From NCBI GenBank assembly GCA_934096025.1, contig CAKOLP010000029.1, positions 1 to 8,773 on the forward strand: a stretch of DNA of 8,773 bases. The letters run 5' to 3'. The notes beneath the pieces were generated by a model, which was given only the letters and a program-made list of their open reading frames with translations, did not search any database and had not been told where the DNA came from. Position 1 is the stretch's first letter. Each line of letters starts with the position of its first letter. Made by a program: the position numbers and the translations under genes. Positions 1 through 5,997 of this stretch are shown here, in pieces. The stretch comes from an uncultured Bacilli bacterium. GTDB taxonomy: Bacteria > Bacillota_I > Bacilli_A > RF39 > UBA660.

Positions 1-75
1 GTTAAGAGTGCTGAGTTAAAAGTTTTAGAAGAAATAAGGGATTTACTAAGTAATGATATACAAGACAAAGAATAA
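1..75 (+). CDS. mscL: Large-conductance mechanosensitive channel, C-terminal end (partial)
   Basis: The first 24 codons in frame 1 run to a TAA at 73-75 and end in a short amphipathic helix containing VLEEIRDLL. This closely resembles the conserved C-terminal cytoplasmic helix of MscL, which reads LLTEIRDLL in E. coli and forms the five-helix bundle below the channel. MscL is an inner-membrane channel that opens under high membrane tension and releases solutes on osmotic downshock. The membrane part lies upstream of the window, so the call rests on this one motif. The next gene starts 23 bases before this stop, so the two are probably co-transcribed. Another protein with a similar coiled-coil end cannot be excluded. 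Confidence 0.68.
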   Translation, partial: VKSAELKVLEEIRDLLSNDIQDKE

Positions 76-688
76 TTTAGAATGGAATATTGAAATAATT
101 AGAAAAAATAATAAAAATATCTATTTTAGGTTTAAAGAGGATTTAAAATTATATGTTACTTGTCCGATATATTTGAGTCAAAATAGTATCTTGAAAATGA
201 TCGAAGAAAACGAAGCTAAATTATTAAAAATGTATGATAAACTAGTAGAAAAGAATAAAGACTTGGGTTTGTTTTCTTACCTAGGAAATAAATATTATAT
301 TAAGTATGATGAAAAAGTGGAAGAAGTAGTATTTAAAGATAATTGTGTTTATGCCAAAGATAAAGAGATGTTAAATAAGTTTTATAATGATAAAATGGTA
401 GTTATTTTTAATGAAGAATTAAGTATTGCTAAGAAGTGTTTTAATAATCTGCCGGAGTTTACTTTAAAATTTAGAAATATGAAAACTAGGTGGGGAGTAT
501 GTAATACTAAAAAAATGACTGTTACATTAAATACGGAGTTGCTTAAAAAAGATATTATGTTAATTGATTATGTAATTATTCATGAACTATGTCATTTTTT
601 TGAGGGGAATCATGGAAAAAACTTTTGGAATCTAGTCGGAACTGCTTTTCCGCGATATAAAGAAGCAAGAAGGAAATTGAAAGAATGA
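53..688 (+). CDS. YgjP-like (DUF45, SprT-type) zinc metallopeptidase
   Basis: This 211-residue cytosolic protein has the YgjP/DUF45 layout: a variable N-terminal beta-rich half (about 1-130) and a C-terminal zincin domain. R145 and W147 open the domain in the family's RWGxC element. HELCH at 177-181 supplies two zinc ligands and the catalytic glutamate, and H187 in GNHGKNFW is the likely third ligand. Members are predicted metal-dependent hydrolases, and their substrates are poorly known. The ATG at 53 overlaps the preceding mscL end by 23 bases, with only a weak AAGG about 13 bases upstream, so translation may depend on coupling. The stop overlaps the next start as ATGA. Family assignment is secure; cellular role is not. 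Confidence 0.87.
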   Translation: MIYKTKNNLEWNIEIIRKNNKNIYFRFKEDLKLYVTCPIYLSQNSILKMIEENEAKLLKMYDKLVEKNKDLGLFSYLGNKYYIKYDEKVEEVVFKDNCVYAKDKEMLNKFYNDKMVVIFNEELSIAKKCFNNLPEFTLKFRNMKTRWGVCNTKKMTVTLNTELLKKDIMLIDYVIIHELCHFFEGNHGKNFWNLVGTAFPRYKEARRKLKE

Positions 689-1395
689 GAATAACGAGTT
701 TAAAAAATGCTAAAGTTAAATATTGGGTTGATTTGCAAAATAAAAGGTTTCGTGATCAAGAAAGAGTATTTCTAATCGAGGGAGATCACTTAATTAATGA
801 AGCAAAGAAGTATGGTTATATTACTGAGACTATAAGTATAAGTGATGAAGATGCAGATTTTGTGGTTACTAAAGAGATTATGCAAAAAATTAGTAGTCAA
901 AAATCTATTAGTGAAAATGCTGGGGTAGTAAAGTTTTTGCCAGAAAAAGATATTAAGGGAAATATTATTATCCTTGATGGTATCCAAGATCCAGGAAATT
1001 TGGGAACGATTATAAGAAGTGCCGTAGCTTTTAATTTTGAAACGATAGTTTTAGGTAGTAATTGTGTAGATTTGTATAATCCCAAAGTAGTAAGGTCAAC
1101 CGAGGGTATGCTTTTTAAAGTAAATGTTTTAAGAAGAAATTTAATATCTTTTATTCCTAAGCTAAAGAGTATGGATTATAAAATAGTGGGTACAGATGTA
1201 ATTGCTGGAGCTAGTATAAATGAGTTAAAAGCTGGGAAGCTTGCAATAGTTATAGGTAGTGAGGGCCAAGGAATGAGTGCAAGTATTAAAGCTTTGTGTG
1301 ATACTTTTATAAATATTAAAATGAATAAAGCTTGTGAATCATTGAATGCTGGTGTTTGTGCAAGTATTATAATGTATGAGGTTAATAATGGATGA
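685..1395 (+). CDS. SpoU/TrmH-family RNA 2'-O-ribose methyltransferase
   Basis: This 236-residue protein has the two-domain layout of TrmH/RlmB/YsgA enzymes. An N-terminal substrate-binding domain (about 1-85) starts ITSLKNAKVKYW and includes FLIEGDHLI. A C-terminal SPOUT trefoil-knot domain follows, with motif 1 DPGNLGTIIRSA at 102-113, NPKVVRSTEGMLF at 132-144, motif 2 IGSEGQGMS at 190-198 and motif 3 ESLNAGVCASI at 218-228. Such enzymes transfer methyl from S-adenosylmethionine to a ribose 2'-hydroxyl, usually in 23S rRNA. The exact target nucleotide cannot be read from sequence. The start overlaps the metallopeptidase stop by four bases (ATGA), and the 3' end overlaps rimM by eight. It is often a near neighbour of ribosomal or tRNA-synthetase genes in Bacillota, though here it sits beside rimM-trmD. 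Confidence 0.9.
   Translation: MRITSLKNAKVKYWVDLQNKRFRDQERVFLIEGDHLINEAKKYGYITETISISDEDADFVVTKEIMQKISSQKSISENAGVVKFLPEKDIKGNIIILDGIQDPGNLGTIIRSAVAFNFETIVLGSNCVDLYNPKVVRSTEGMLFKVNVLRRNLISFIPKLKSMDYKIVGTDVIAGASINELKAGKLAIVIGSEGQGMSASIKALCDTFINIKMNKACESLNAGVCASIIMYEVNNG
1378..1381 (+). promoter_or_regulatory. Shine-Dalgarno that fixes the rimM start
   Basis: GAGG lies six bases upstream of the ATG at 1388. The earlier in-frame ATG at 1376 has no such site and would place four extra residues before the conserved RimM N-terminus. This supports 1388 as the true start. Confidence 0.7.
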
Positions 1396-1876
1396 GTTAG
1401 TTTTGATTGGTAAGAGTGTAAGCACTTTTGGTATTAAGGGTGAATTAAAAGTAATTAGTGATTTTGAATATAAAAAAAGAGCTTTTCTAAAGGGGCGTAG
1501 GATACTTTTAAATAATGTTAGTCATGTTATTACATCGGTAAGATATCATAAGAATTATGTTTTAATTACAATAGATAATTTAGATAATATTAATGACGTT
1601 TTAGAGTTTGTGGGTTTTAATTTATATATTTTAAAAAGAGATTTAAACTTAGGGGAAGATGAATATTTATATAGTGATTTAGAAAATGCCACGGTAAAAG
1701 AAGATGATGTAACTCTTGGGGTTATTAAGGAAATAATGGATAATCGTATTTATAAATTAGCTCGGGTAAAGGGAGAAAAAGAGTTTTTACTTCCTTTGAT
1801 AGAAAATTATATAATAAGATTTGATAAGTTGGAAAAAGTATTATATACTAAAAATGCAAGGGATTTGATTTTATGA
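1388..1876 (+). CDS. rimM: Ribosome maturation factor RimM
   Basis: RimM binds ribosomal protein S19 in the 30S head and assists late 16S rRNA processing and small-subunit assembly. The 162-residue product has the family's two domains: an N-terminal beta-barrel with the signature GKSVSTFGIKGELKV at about 8-22, and a C-terminal PRC-barrel with EFLLPLIENYI near 130-140. Length is normal (about 160-180). The ATG at 1388 is preferred over 1376 because it has a well-spaced GAGG and gives the usual short lead before GKSV. It overlaps the upstream methyltransferase by 8 bases and trmD by 4 (ATGA), the standard rimM-trmD pairing. The usual upstream rpsP is missing. Confidence 0.94.
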   Translation: MDELVLIGKSVSTFGIKGELKVISDFEYKKRAFLKGRRILLNNVSHVITSVRYHKNYVLITIDNLDNINDVLEFVGFNLYILKRDLNLGEDEYLYSDLENATVKEDDVTLGVIKEIMDNRIYKLARVKGEKEFLLPLIENYIIRFDKLEKVLYTKNARDLIL

Positions 1877-2550
1877 AAATTGATATTTTAACACTTTTTC
1901 CTGAAGTATTTACGAGTTATTTAGAAAGTTCTATAATGAAAAGGGCTATTAAGGATAACAAAGTAGAGATAAATGTATATAATTTTCGGGATTATTCTCC
2001 GCTTAATAATAAGCAAGTTGATGATACACCTTATGGGGGAGGGGCAGGAATGGTTCTTCGGCTTGAACCTATATTTAATTGTCTGGATAATTTGGATACT
2101 CAAAATGCTCATGTAATACTGTTGAGTCCTGAGGGAACAACATTTAATCAAAAGAAAGCTCAAGAATTAAAAAATAATTATGAACATTTAATAATAATAT
2201 GTGGTCATTACGAGGGATTTGATGAGCGAATTAAATCGCGTGTAGATGAGATTATTTCTATTGGTGATTATATTTTAACCGGGGGAGAAATACCAGCTTT
2301 GGCTATGGTTGATGCTGTTACAAGGCTTATTCCAGGGGTTATAAATAATAGTTCTTTAGAAAGTGAATCTTTTAATGATAATTTATTGGATTATCCCGTT
2401 TATACTAAACCTGCAGAGTATCGGGGGTTAAGAGTACCAGATGTGCTTCTTAGTGGTCATCATGAAAATATTTTAGAGTACCGAAAAAAAATGCAGTTGG
2501 AAAAAACAAAGAGTTTAAGACCAGATTTGTTGGAGAATAAAGATGAATAG
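1873..2550 (+). CDS. trmD: tRNA (guanine37-N1)-methyltransferase TrmD
   Basis: TrmD uses S-adenosylmethionine to methylate G37 next to the anticodon of tRNAs reading CNN and some other codons, preventing +1 frameshifting; it is usually essential. The 225-residue product shows the SPOUT trefoil-knot motifs in order: DTPYGGGAGM at 51-60, LSPEG at 84-88, GHYEGFDERI at 111-120, SIGDYILTGGE at 129-139, and the substrate-side segment ESFNDNLLDYPVYTKP at 165-180 followed by YRG and VLLSGHH. At the position of the catalytic aspartate described for E. coli (context DSF), this protein has glutamate E165 (ESF). It starts inside the rimM stop (ATGA) and overlaps the next gene by 8 bases. rplS, the usual downstream partner, is absent. 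Confidence 0.96.
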   Translation: MKIDILTLFPEVFTSYLESSIMKRAIKDNKVEINVYNFRDYSPLNNKQVDDTPYGGGAGMVLRLEPIFNCLDNLDTQNAHVILLSPEGTTFNQKKAQELKNNYEHLIIICGHYEGFDERIKSRVDEIISIGDYILTGGEIPALAMVDAVTRLIPGVINNSSLESESFNDNLLDYPVYTKPAEYRGLRVPDVLLSGHHENILEYRKKMQLEKTKSLRPDLLENKDE

Positions 2551-2947
2551 TTATATATTAAAAAATAGTAATAAAAAAGAAGAAGTGTTATTATATCAAG
2601 AAAGAGCAAGTTATTCTTTTGTACCCAAGAAATCCTTAAAATATGTAAGTAAAATAACTGTCTTAGATACCGATTTATTAGATGGTATTTGGGAAGAAAA
2701 ACTAAAGAAAAAGTATAATGTTTTTTTGAGTATAATTCATAAATTATTAGAAATTGAAGATGAGGGAAGTGCTTTGGTTGCTTATACAGAAATAGAAAGA
2801 ATTAAAGAGTATTTACGTAGTTTAGATAAAAATTCCGTAAGTAAGAAGTTGCTTGATGAATATATGGAAAAAATATATGTAGTGGAAATGAAAGTTCATG
2901 CTTTTTATAATCGTGAGTTGTATGAAAGTGTAGGTAGAGGTAGATAA
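2543..2947 (+). CDS. Unrecognised 134-residue protein downstream of trmD
   Basis: I do not recognise this family. The product is 134 residues, charged and without a signal peptide or membrane segment, so probably cytosolic. Residues 1-45 look beta-prone. From about 50 to 125 the sequence looks strongly helical, with regularly spaced leucines and isoleucines between K/E/D runs (for example LSIIHKLLEIEDEG, then EIERIKEYLRSLD), consistent with a helical hairpin or bundle. It ends in a basic RGR tail. The ATG at 2543 has GGAG nine bases upstream and overlaps trmD by 8 bases; its stop overlaps the next ATG by one base. It is therefore a real, coupled gene of the RNA-modification operon, but its function cannot be inferred. 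Confidence 0.82.
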   Translation: MNSYILKNSNKKEEVLLYQERASYSFVPKKSLKYVSKITVLDTDLLDGIWEEKLKKKYNVFLSIIHKLLEIEDEGSALVAYTEIERIKEYLRSLDKNSVSKKLLDEYMEKIYVVEMKVHAFYNRELYESVGRGR

Positions 2948-3258
2948 TGAAGGATAGAAATGGTTTATTTTTGCTTTTGGGGGTTATACTAATAGGGGTT
3001 GGCGTAGTTTATTATGTTAATTTCCGAACAGTTACAGTTTCTTTTACCCAAAAAATTGGTCCCGGTCTTGCACCTTTAAAGGTACGTATTAACAGTACGA
3101 TTGATGAGATTGGGGCTCCGGCAGAAACTGATGATTATGAGTTTCTAGGCTGGTACTTAGATGGAGAGAAGTTTAACTTTAATACTCCGATAACTAAGGA
3201 TATAAACTTAGAAGCTAAATGGAAAAATATTAACAAAACTAATGACAACCAAATGTAA
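2947..3258 (+). CDS. Membrane-anchored protein with a single InlB B-repeat-like domain
   Basis: The 103-residue product starts with a short charged stretch (MKDRN) and one hydrophobic segment at about 6-24, then an extracytoplasmic domain at about 28-92. That domain fits the InlB B-repeat (Listeria-Bacteroides repeat, Flg_new) consensus: VTVSFTQK at the start, then FLGWYLDGEKFNFNTPIT (66-83) and INLEAKW at the end. In known proteins these beta-grasp-like repeats come in tandem on large surface adhesins; here there is exactly one, with a short polar tail and no sorting signal. It is likely held in the membrane by an uncleaved signal anchor. Translation is coupled to the previous gene through TAATG, with GAGG just upstream. 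Its role is unknown. Confidence 0.82.
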   Translation: MKDRNGLFLLLGVILIGVGVVYYVNFRTVTVSFTQKIGPGLAPLKVRINSTIDEIGAPAETDDYEFLGWYLDGEKFNFNTPITKDINLEAKWKNINKTNDNQM

Positions 3259-3275
3259 AATAGTGTTTTTAAGAC

Positions 3276-3304
3276 TTGTATATGAGGTTTTAAATTGTTA
3301 AAAT
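3276..3304 (+). promoter_or_regulatory. Sigma-A-type promoter for the 28-codon ORF
   Basis: TTGTAT (3276-3281) and TAAAAT (3299-3304) are separated by exactly 17 bases. Transcription would begin near 3311, about 20 bases before the small ORF start. In such AT-rich DNA chance matches occur, but the position in the only gap of this half, and the ORF and terminator that follow, support it. Confidence 0.55.
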
Positions 3305-3330
3305 TATATCTAGAATTGGGGAAGATGATT

Positions 3331-3417
3331 ATGGATCATGAAACACATATTAAGGGTATATCATTAATAACAATTATATTATTAATTATATATGTATCAG
3401 CTATATTTGCATTTTAA
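3331..3417 (+). CDS. 28-residue single-pass membrane miniprotein (putative)
   Basis: ATG at 3331 opens a 28-codon frame ending in TAA at 3415-3417. A polar, charged N-terminus (MDHETHIKG, 1-9) is followed by an unbroken hydrophobic stretch to the end (ISLITIILLIIYVSAIFAF), long enough for one membrane helix, with the N-terminus probably cytosolic. GGGGA at 3318-3322 is eight bases upstream; an in-frame ATG at 3325 would add two residues but sits too close to that site. The ORF lies between a plausible promoter and a terminator, making a complete monocistronic unit. I know no family for it. AT-rich DNA readily yields short hydrophobic ORFs, so translation is unproven. Confidence 0.5.
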   Translation: MDHETHIKGISLITIILLIIYVSAIFAF

Positions 3418-3420
3418 TTA

Positions 3421-3455
3421 AAATACTCTAGTATATTTTACTAGGGTGTTTTTTT
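3421..3455 (+). terminator. Intrinsic terminator that runs into the next start codon
   Basis: The core 5' arm at 3425-3433 (ACTCTAGTA) pairs with 3439-3447 (TACTAGGGT), with one T-G wobble, around a five-base loop. Pairing extends outward through 3421-3424 with 3448-3451. Seven T's at 3449-3455 follow. It closes the 28-codon unit. The 3' arm carries AGGG, the likely Shine-Dalgarno of the gene starting at 3456, so on any read-through transcript this ribosome site would be paired. Confidence 0.78.
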
Positions 3456-4052
3456 ATGAGATTAATTGCCCATCGAGGTTTATGGGATGAAAATATTAAA
3501 GATAATTCATATGAAGCTTTAAAAAAAGGATTAGAAAGTGATAAATATATTGGTATTGAGTGTGATATAAGGGTGACTCGAGATAATAAGTTTATTATTT
3601 ATCATAATATTTTGTATAAGGGAGAATTAATAAAAAATAAAATATATAGCAAATTAAAAGATATCCCTTTACTTGAAGATATATTAAAAATCTCAAGTGA
3701 TAAATTATATTTACTAGAACTTAAAGATTTTAATATGGACTTGGATAAGCTACTTAAACTCTTAGATAAATATAAACGTAATATTTATATTATGTCATTT
3801 GATTTAAACATATTAAAATCTTTAAAGAAATTATCTAATAAGTATAAGATAGGGGTTTTAAATTATGTTTTTAATAGTGAAAGTGATTATAATTTAGATT
3901 TTATTTGTCTTTTAGATGTTGTGGCTACGAATAGGGTTATTGATTACTATGAAAGTAAAAATATAGAAGTTATTATATATGGGGTAAATAGTGTAAAGAG
4001 AAACTTAACTTATATAGTAGATGATAGAAAACTAAATGACAAAATAAATTAA
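3456..4052 (+). CDS. Short glycerophosphodiester phosphodiesterase-family protein
   Basis: The 198-residue product belongs to the GDPD TIM-barrel family, which hydrolyses glycerophosphodiesters to glycerol 3-phosphate and an alcohol. Visible active-site elements are AHRG (H6, R7) with N17, the metal-binding pair ECD (E35, D37), YHN with the second catalytic histidine H50, and LLELK (E88, K90). The usual HD after the second strand reads HN here. At 198 residues it is shorter than typical members (about 230-260), so late barrel elements may be trimmed. No signal peptide is seen, suggesting a cytosolic enzyme acting on deacylated phospholipid products. The start is fixed by AHRG at residues 5-8; its ATG follows the terminator U tract directly, with AGGG inside the hairpin nine bases upstream. 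Confidence 0.88.
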   Translation: MRLIAHRGLWDENIKDNSYEALKKGLESDKYIGIECDIRVTRDNKFIIYHNILYKGELIKNKIYSKLKDIPLLEDILKISSDKLYLLELKDFNMDLDKLLKLLDKYKRNIYIMSFDLNILKSLKKLSNKYKIGVLNYVFNSESDYNLDFICLLDVVATNRVIDYYESKNIEVIIYGVNSVKRNLTYIVDDRKLNDKIN

Positions 4053-4064
4053 TCAGTGTATAAT
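4036..4064 (+). promoter_or_regulatory. Sigma-A-type promoter for murG-murB-divIB
   Basis: ATGACA (4036-4041) and TATAAT (4059-4064) are 17 bases apart, 11 of 12 consensus bases. It overlaps the end of the phosphodiesterase gene. Initiation near 4071 would leave a leader of only about 11 bases, starting in or just before the GGTGG part of the ribosome site. It is the best promoter match upstream of the cell-wall genes. Confidence 0.65.
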
Positions 4065-4066
4065 TA

Positions 4067-4076
4067 AGGAAGGTGG
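4067..4076 (+). promoter_or_regulatory. Shine-Dalgarno that decides the TTG start of murG
   Basis: The purine-rich AGGAAGGTGG ends five bases before TTG at 4082. An in-frame GTG at 4073 lies inside this site and cannot use it, so the TTG is the likely start. Confidence 0.7.
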
Positions 4077-4081
4077 TTAAT

Positions 4082-5164
4082 TTGAAAATTATTGTATCGG
4101 CCGGAGGAACTGGGGGACATATATATCCTGCTTTAGCTATTATAAAAAAGATAGAAGAAAAAGAAAAAAACTTAGAAGTTTTATATATAGGAACACATAA
4201 TCGAATGGAAAAAGATATAGTTCCTGGTCTAGGATATAAATATGAAGATTTAGAAATTTATGGTTTTGATAAAAAAAATATTGGCAGAAATATAAAGAAT
4301 CTCTTTTTAATAAAGAAAGCTTATAATAAGTGTTTAAAAATAATGAATGATTTTAAACCCGATGTTGTTATTGGATGTGGAGGTTATGTAACTTATCCGG
4401 TAATAAAGGCAGCATATAAACTAGGAATTAAAACAGTTATTCATGAACAAAATAGTATTCCGGGAAAATCTAATATAGCTTTAGCTAAGTATGCTGATAT
4501 GGTTATGGTATCTTTTAAAAGCAGTATTCCTTATTTTAAAACAGCCTTAAATGTTACATATACAGGCAATCCTTGTGGGGAAAGAGCCTTAGCATTACCT
4601 AAGACTTCTAAAGCTAAGTTTGGTATTAAACCTAGTGATAAATTAATACTAGTAGTGGCAGGGTCTTTAGGTAGTCATACTTTTAATGAGAAGTTTAAAG
4701 CATTTTTAAGTACGGTAGATAAAGAAAAATATAGTGTTTTATTTGTAACTGGCAAGAGTTATTATGAAGGCTTTATTAAAGATACAAAATTTTCTAGTAA
4801 TGTTGTAGTAGTTCCTTATATAGATAATTTGGCAAGTATTATGAAAGATAGTTATTTAGTTATATCTAGAGCTGGAGCAAGTACATTAAGTGAAATTATG
4901 GCTTTAAATATTCCTAGTATTTTAATTCCTAGTCCTTATGTAGCAGGTAATCACCAATATTATAATGCTATAGATTTAGTAAATATGCATGTTGCAGAAC
5001 TAATCGAGGAAAAGAATTTAAATATTAATACTTTGCAAGTAGCAATTAATGATTTAGTATATAATGAAGAAAAATATCAAGAAATAAAAAAGAACTTGCA
5101 AAGTATTAATAGTAAATCTTCTTCTACTATTATATATGAAAAGATAAAGGAATTAATAAAATGA
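4082..5164 (+). CDS. murG: Lipid II synthase MurG (UDP-GlcNAc:lipid I GlcNAc transferase)
   Basis: MurG adds GlcNAc from UDP-GlcNAc to lipid I on the inner face of the membrane, giving lipid II, the last cytoplasmic step of peptidoglycan synthesis. The 360-residue GT-B protein shows the N-terminal glycine loop SAGGTGGHIYPA (6-17), VIGCGGYVTYP (96-106), HEQNSIPGKSN (121-131), the second glycine loop AGSLGSHTFN (193-202), and the UDP-GlcNAc region SRAGASTLSEI (262-272) with PSPYVAGNHQYYNA (283-296). The usual GGSQGA loop reads AGSLGS. I start it at TTG 4082: this gives MKIIVSAGGTGGH, as in Bacillus, and is correctly spaced from AGGAAGGTGG. Its stop overlaps murB (ATGA), the first pair in a murG-murB-divIB order typical of Bacilli. 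Confidence 0.96.
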   Translation: MKIIVSAGGTGGHIYPALAIIKKIEEKEKNLEVLYIGTHNRMEKDIVPGLGYKYEDLEIYGFDKKNIGRNIKNLFLIKKAYNKCLKIMNDFKPDVVIGCGGYVTYPVIKAAYKLGIKTVIHEQNSIPGKSNIALAKYADMVMVSFKSSIPYFKTALNVTYTGNPCGERALALPKTSKAKFGIKPSDKLILVVAGSLGSHTFNEKFKAFLSTVDKEKYSVLFVTGKSYYEGFIKDTKFSSNVVVVPYIDNLASIMKDSYLVISRAGASTLSEIMALNIPSILIPSPYVAGNHQYYNAIDLVNMHVAELIEEKNLNINTLQVAINDLVYNEEKYQEIKKNLQSINSKSSSTIIYEKIKELIK

Positions 5165-5994
5165 TTAAGATTAATAATACCTATAATATTGAATGTTATG
5201 CTAAATACTTATATAAACCTAAGAATGTAGAAGAACTTGAAAAAAAATTAGCTTATTTAAAAGAAAATAATATAGAGTGGTATGTTTTAGGAAGTGGTTC
5301 AAATGTCATATTGCCAGATACTCCGTTTAATGGTGCTATTATTAGTCTTCAGGATATGAATAGTTATTCTATTAATAAAGATTTGGTTTTTGCTTATGCA
5401 GGAATAAATTTAAATACTTTTATTATGAATTTAATAAACTTAGGTTATACCAATCTTGCTAAGCTTTATGGTATACCGGGGATGCTCGGGGGTGCTATAT
5501 ATGGTAATGCTGGAGCAAATAATAAGGATATTTTCTCTGACTTAGTAAGTGTATTAGTTTATGATACTAGTCTTAAAACTTTAAACAAAGAGAGTATTAC
5601 TTATGGTTATAGAACTACTTCTTTTAAAAATACCAAGGCAATTATCCTAGGGGCAACATTTAAATTAGAAAAAGGTGATAAAGAAGAAGCCCTAAATACT
5701 ATAAAAGGGAATATGAAAATAAGACGTGAAAAACAACCTTTAGAGCTTCCTAATGCTGGGTCTGTTTTTAAAAATCCAAGTAATTGCAGCGCCGGAAGAT
5801 TAATAGATGAATGTAATTTAAAAGGCTTGGGGGTTAATGATGCTTGCATAAGTATGAAACATGCTAACTTTATTGTAAATATTGGTCATGCAACAAGCAA
5901 AGATATTAAAACATTAATAAAAAAAGTACAAGAAGAAGTAAAAAAACAAAAGAATATAGATTTAGAATTAGAACAAGTAATCGTAGAGTGGTGA
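5161..5994 (+). CDS. murB: UDP-N-acetylenolpyruvoylglucosamine reductase MurB
   Basis: MurB reduces UDP-GlcNAc-enolpyruvate to UDP-MurNAc with NADPH and bound FAD, in the cytosol. The 277-residue product has the FAD-binding elements GSGSNVILPD (44-53) and GIPGMLGGAIYGNAGA (104-119), the active-site arginine R151 in YGYRTTSF, the proton-donor serine S201 in NAGSVFKNP, the LIDECNLKGLGV and KHANFIVN elements (214-240), and a C-terminal acid E271 in LELEQVIVEW. It looks like the shorter type II form common in Bacillota. The N-terminus is abbreviated: TYNIECYAKYLYKP stands where many MurBs have a GG-containing strand. It starts inside the murG stop (ATGA) with AAAGGA further upstream, and divIB follows after three bases. 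Confidence 0.95.
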   Translation: MIKINNTYNIECYAKYLYKPKNVEELEKKLAYLKENNIEWYVLGSGSNVILPDTPFNGAIISLQDMNSYSINKDLVFAYAGINLNTFIMNLINLGYTNLAKLYGIPGMLGGAIYGNAGANNKDIFSDLVSVLVYDTSLKTLNKESITYGYRTTSFKNTKAIILGATFKLEKGDKEEALNTIKGNMKIRREKQPLELPNAGSVFKNPSNCSAGRLIDECNLKGLGVNDACISMKHANFIVNIGHATSKDIKTLIKKVQEEVKKQKNIDLELEQVIVEW

Positions 5995-5997
5995 AGT

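Noticed and set aside
790..1085. Two overlapping minus-strand open frames (62 and 65 codons)
   Set aside because: They lie wholly inside the rRNA methyltransferase gene, have no ribosome site or family features, and look like reverse-strand shadows of AT-rich coding DNA.
1376..1390. ATG at 1376 as the start of rimM
   Set aside because: It lacks a spaced ribosome site and adds four residues before the conserved N-terminus; ATG 1388 has GAGG six bases upstream.
1921..2163. Minus-strand open frame of 80 codons
   Set aside because: It is antisense within trmD, with composition expected of a shadow frame and no initiation signals.
4073..4084. GTG at 4073 as the start of murG
   Set aside because: The codon is part of the Shine-Dalgarno stretch itself; TTG 4082 gives the family N-terminus and proper spacing.
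5607..5849. Minus-strand open frame of 80 codons
   Set aside because: It is antisense to the conserved FAD and substrate region of murB; the open frame reflects murB codon choice.
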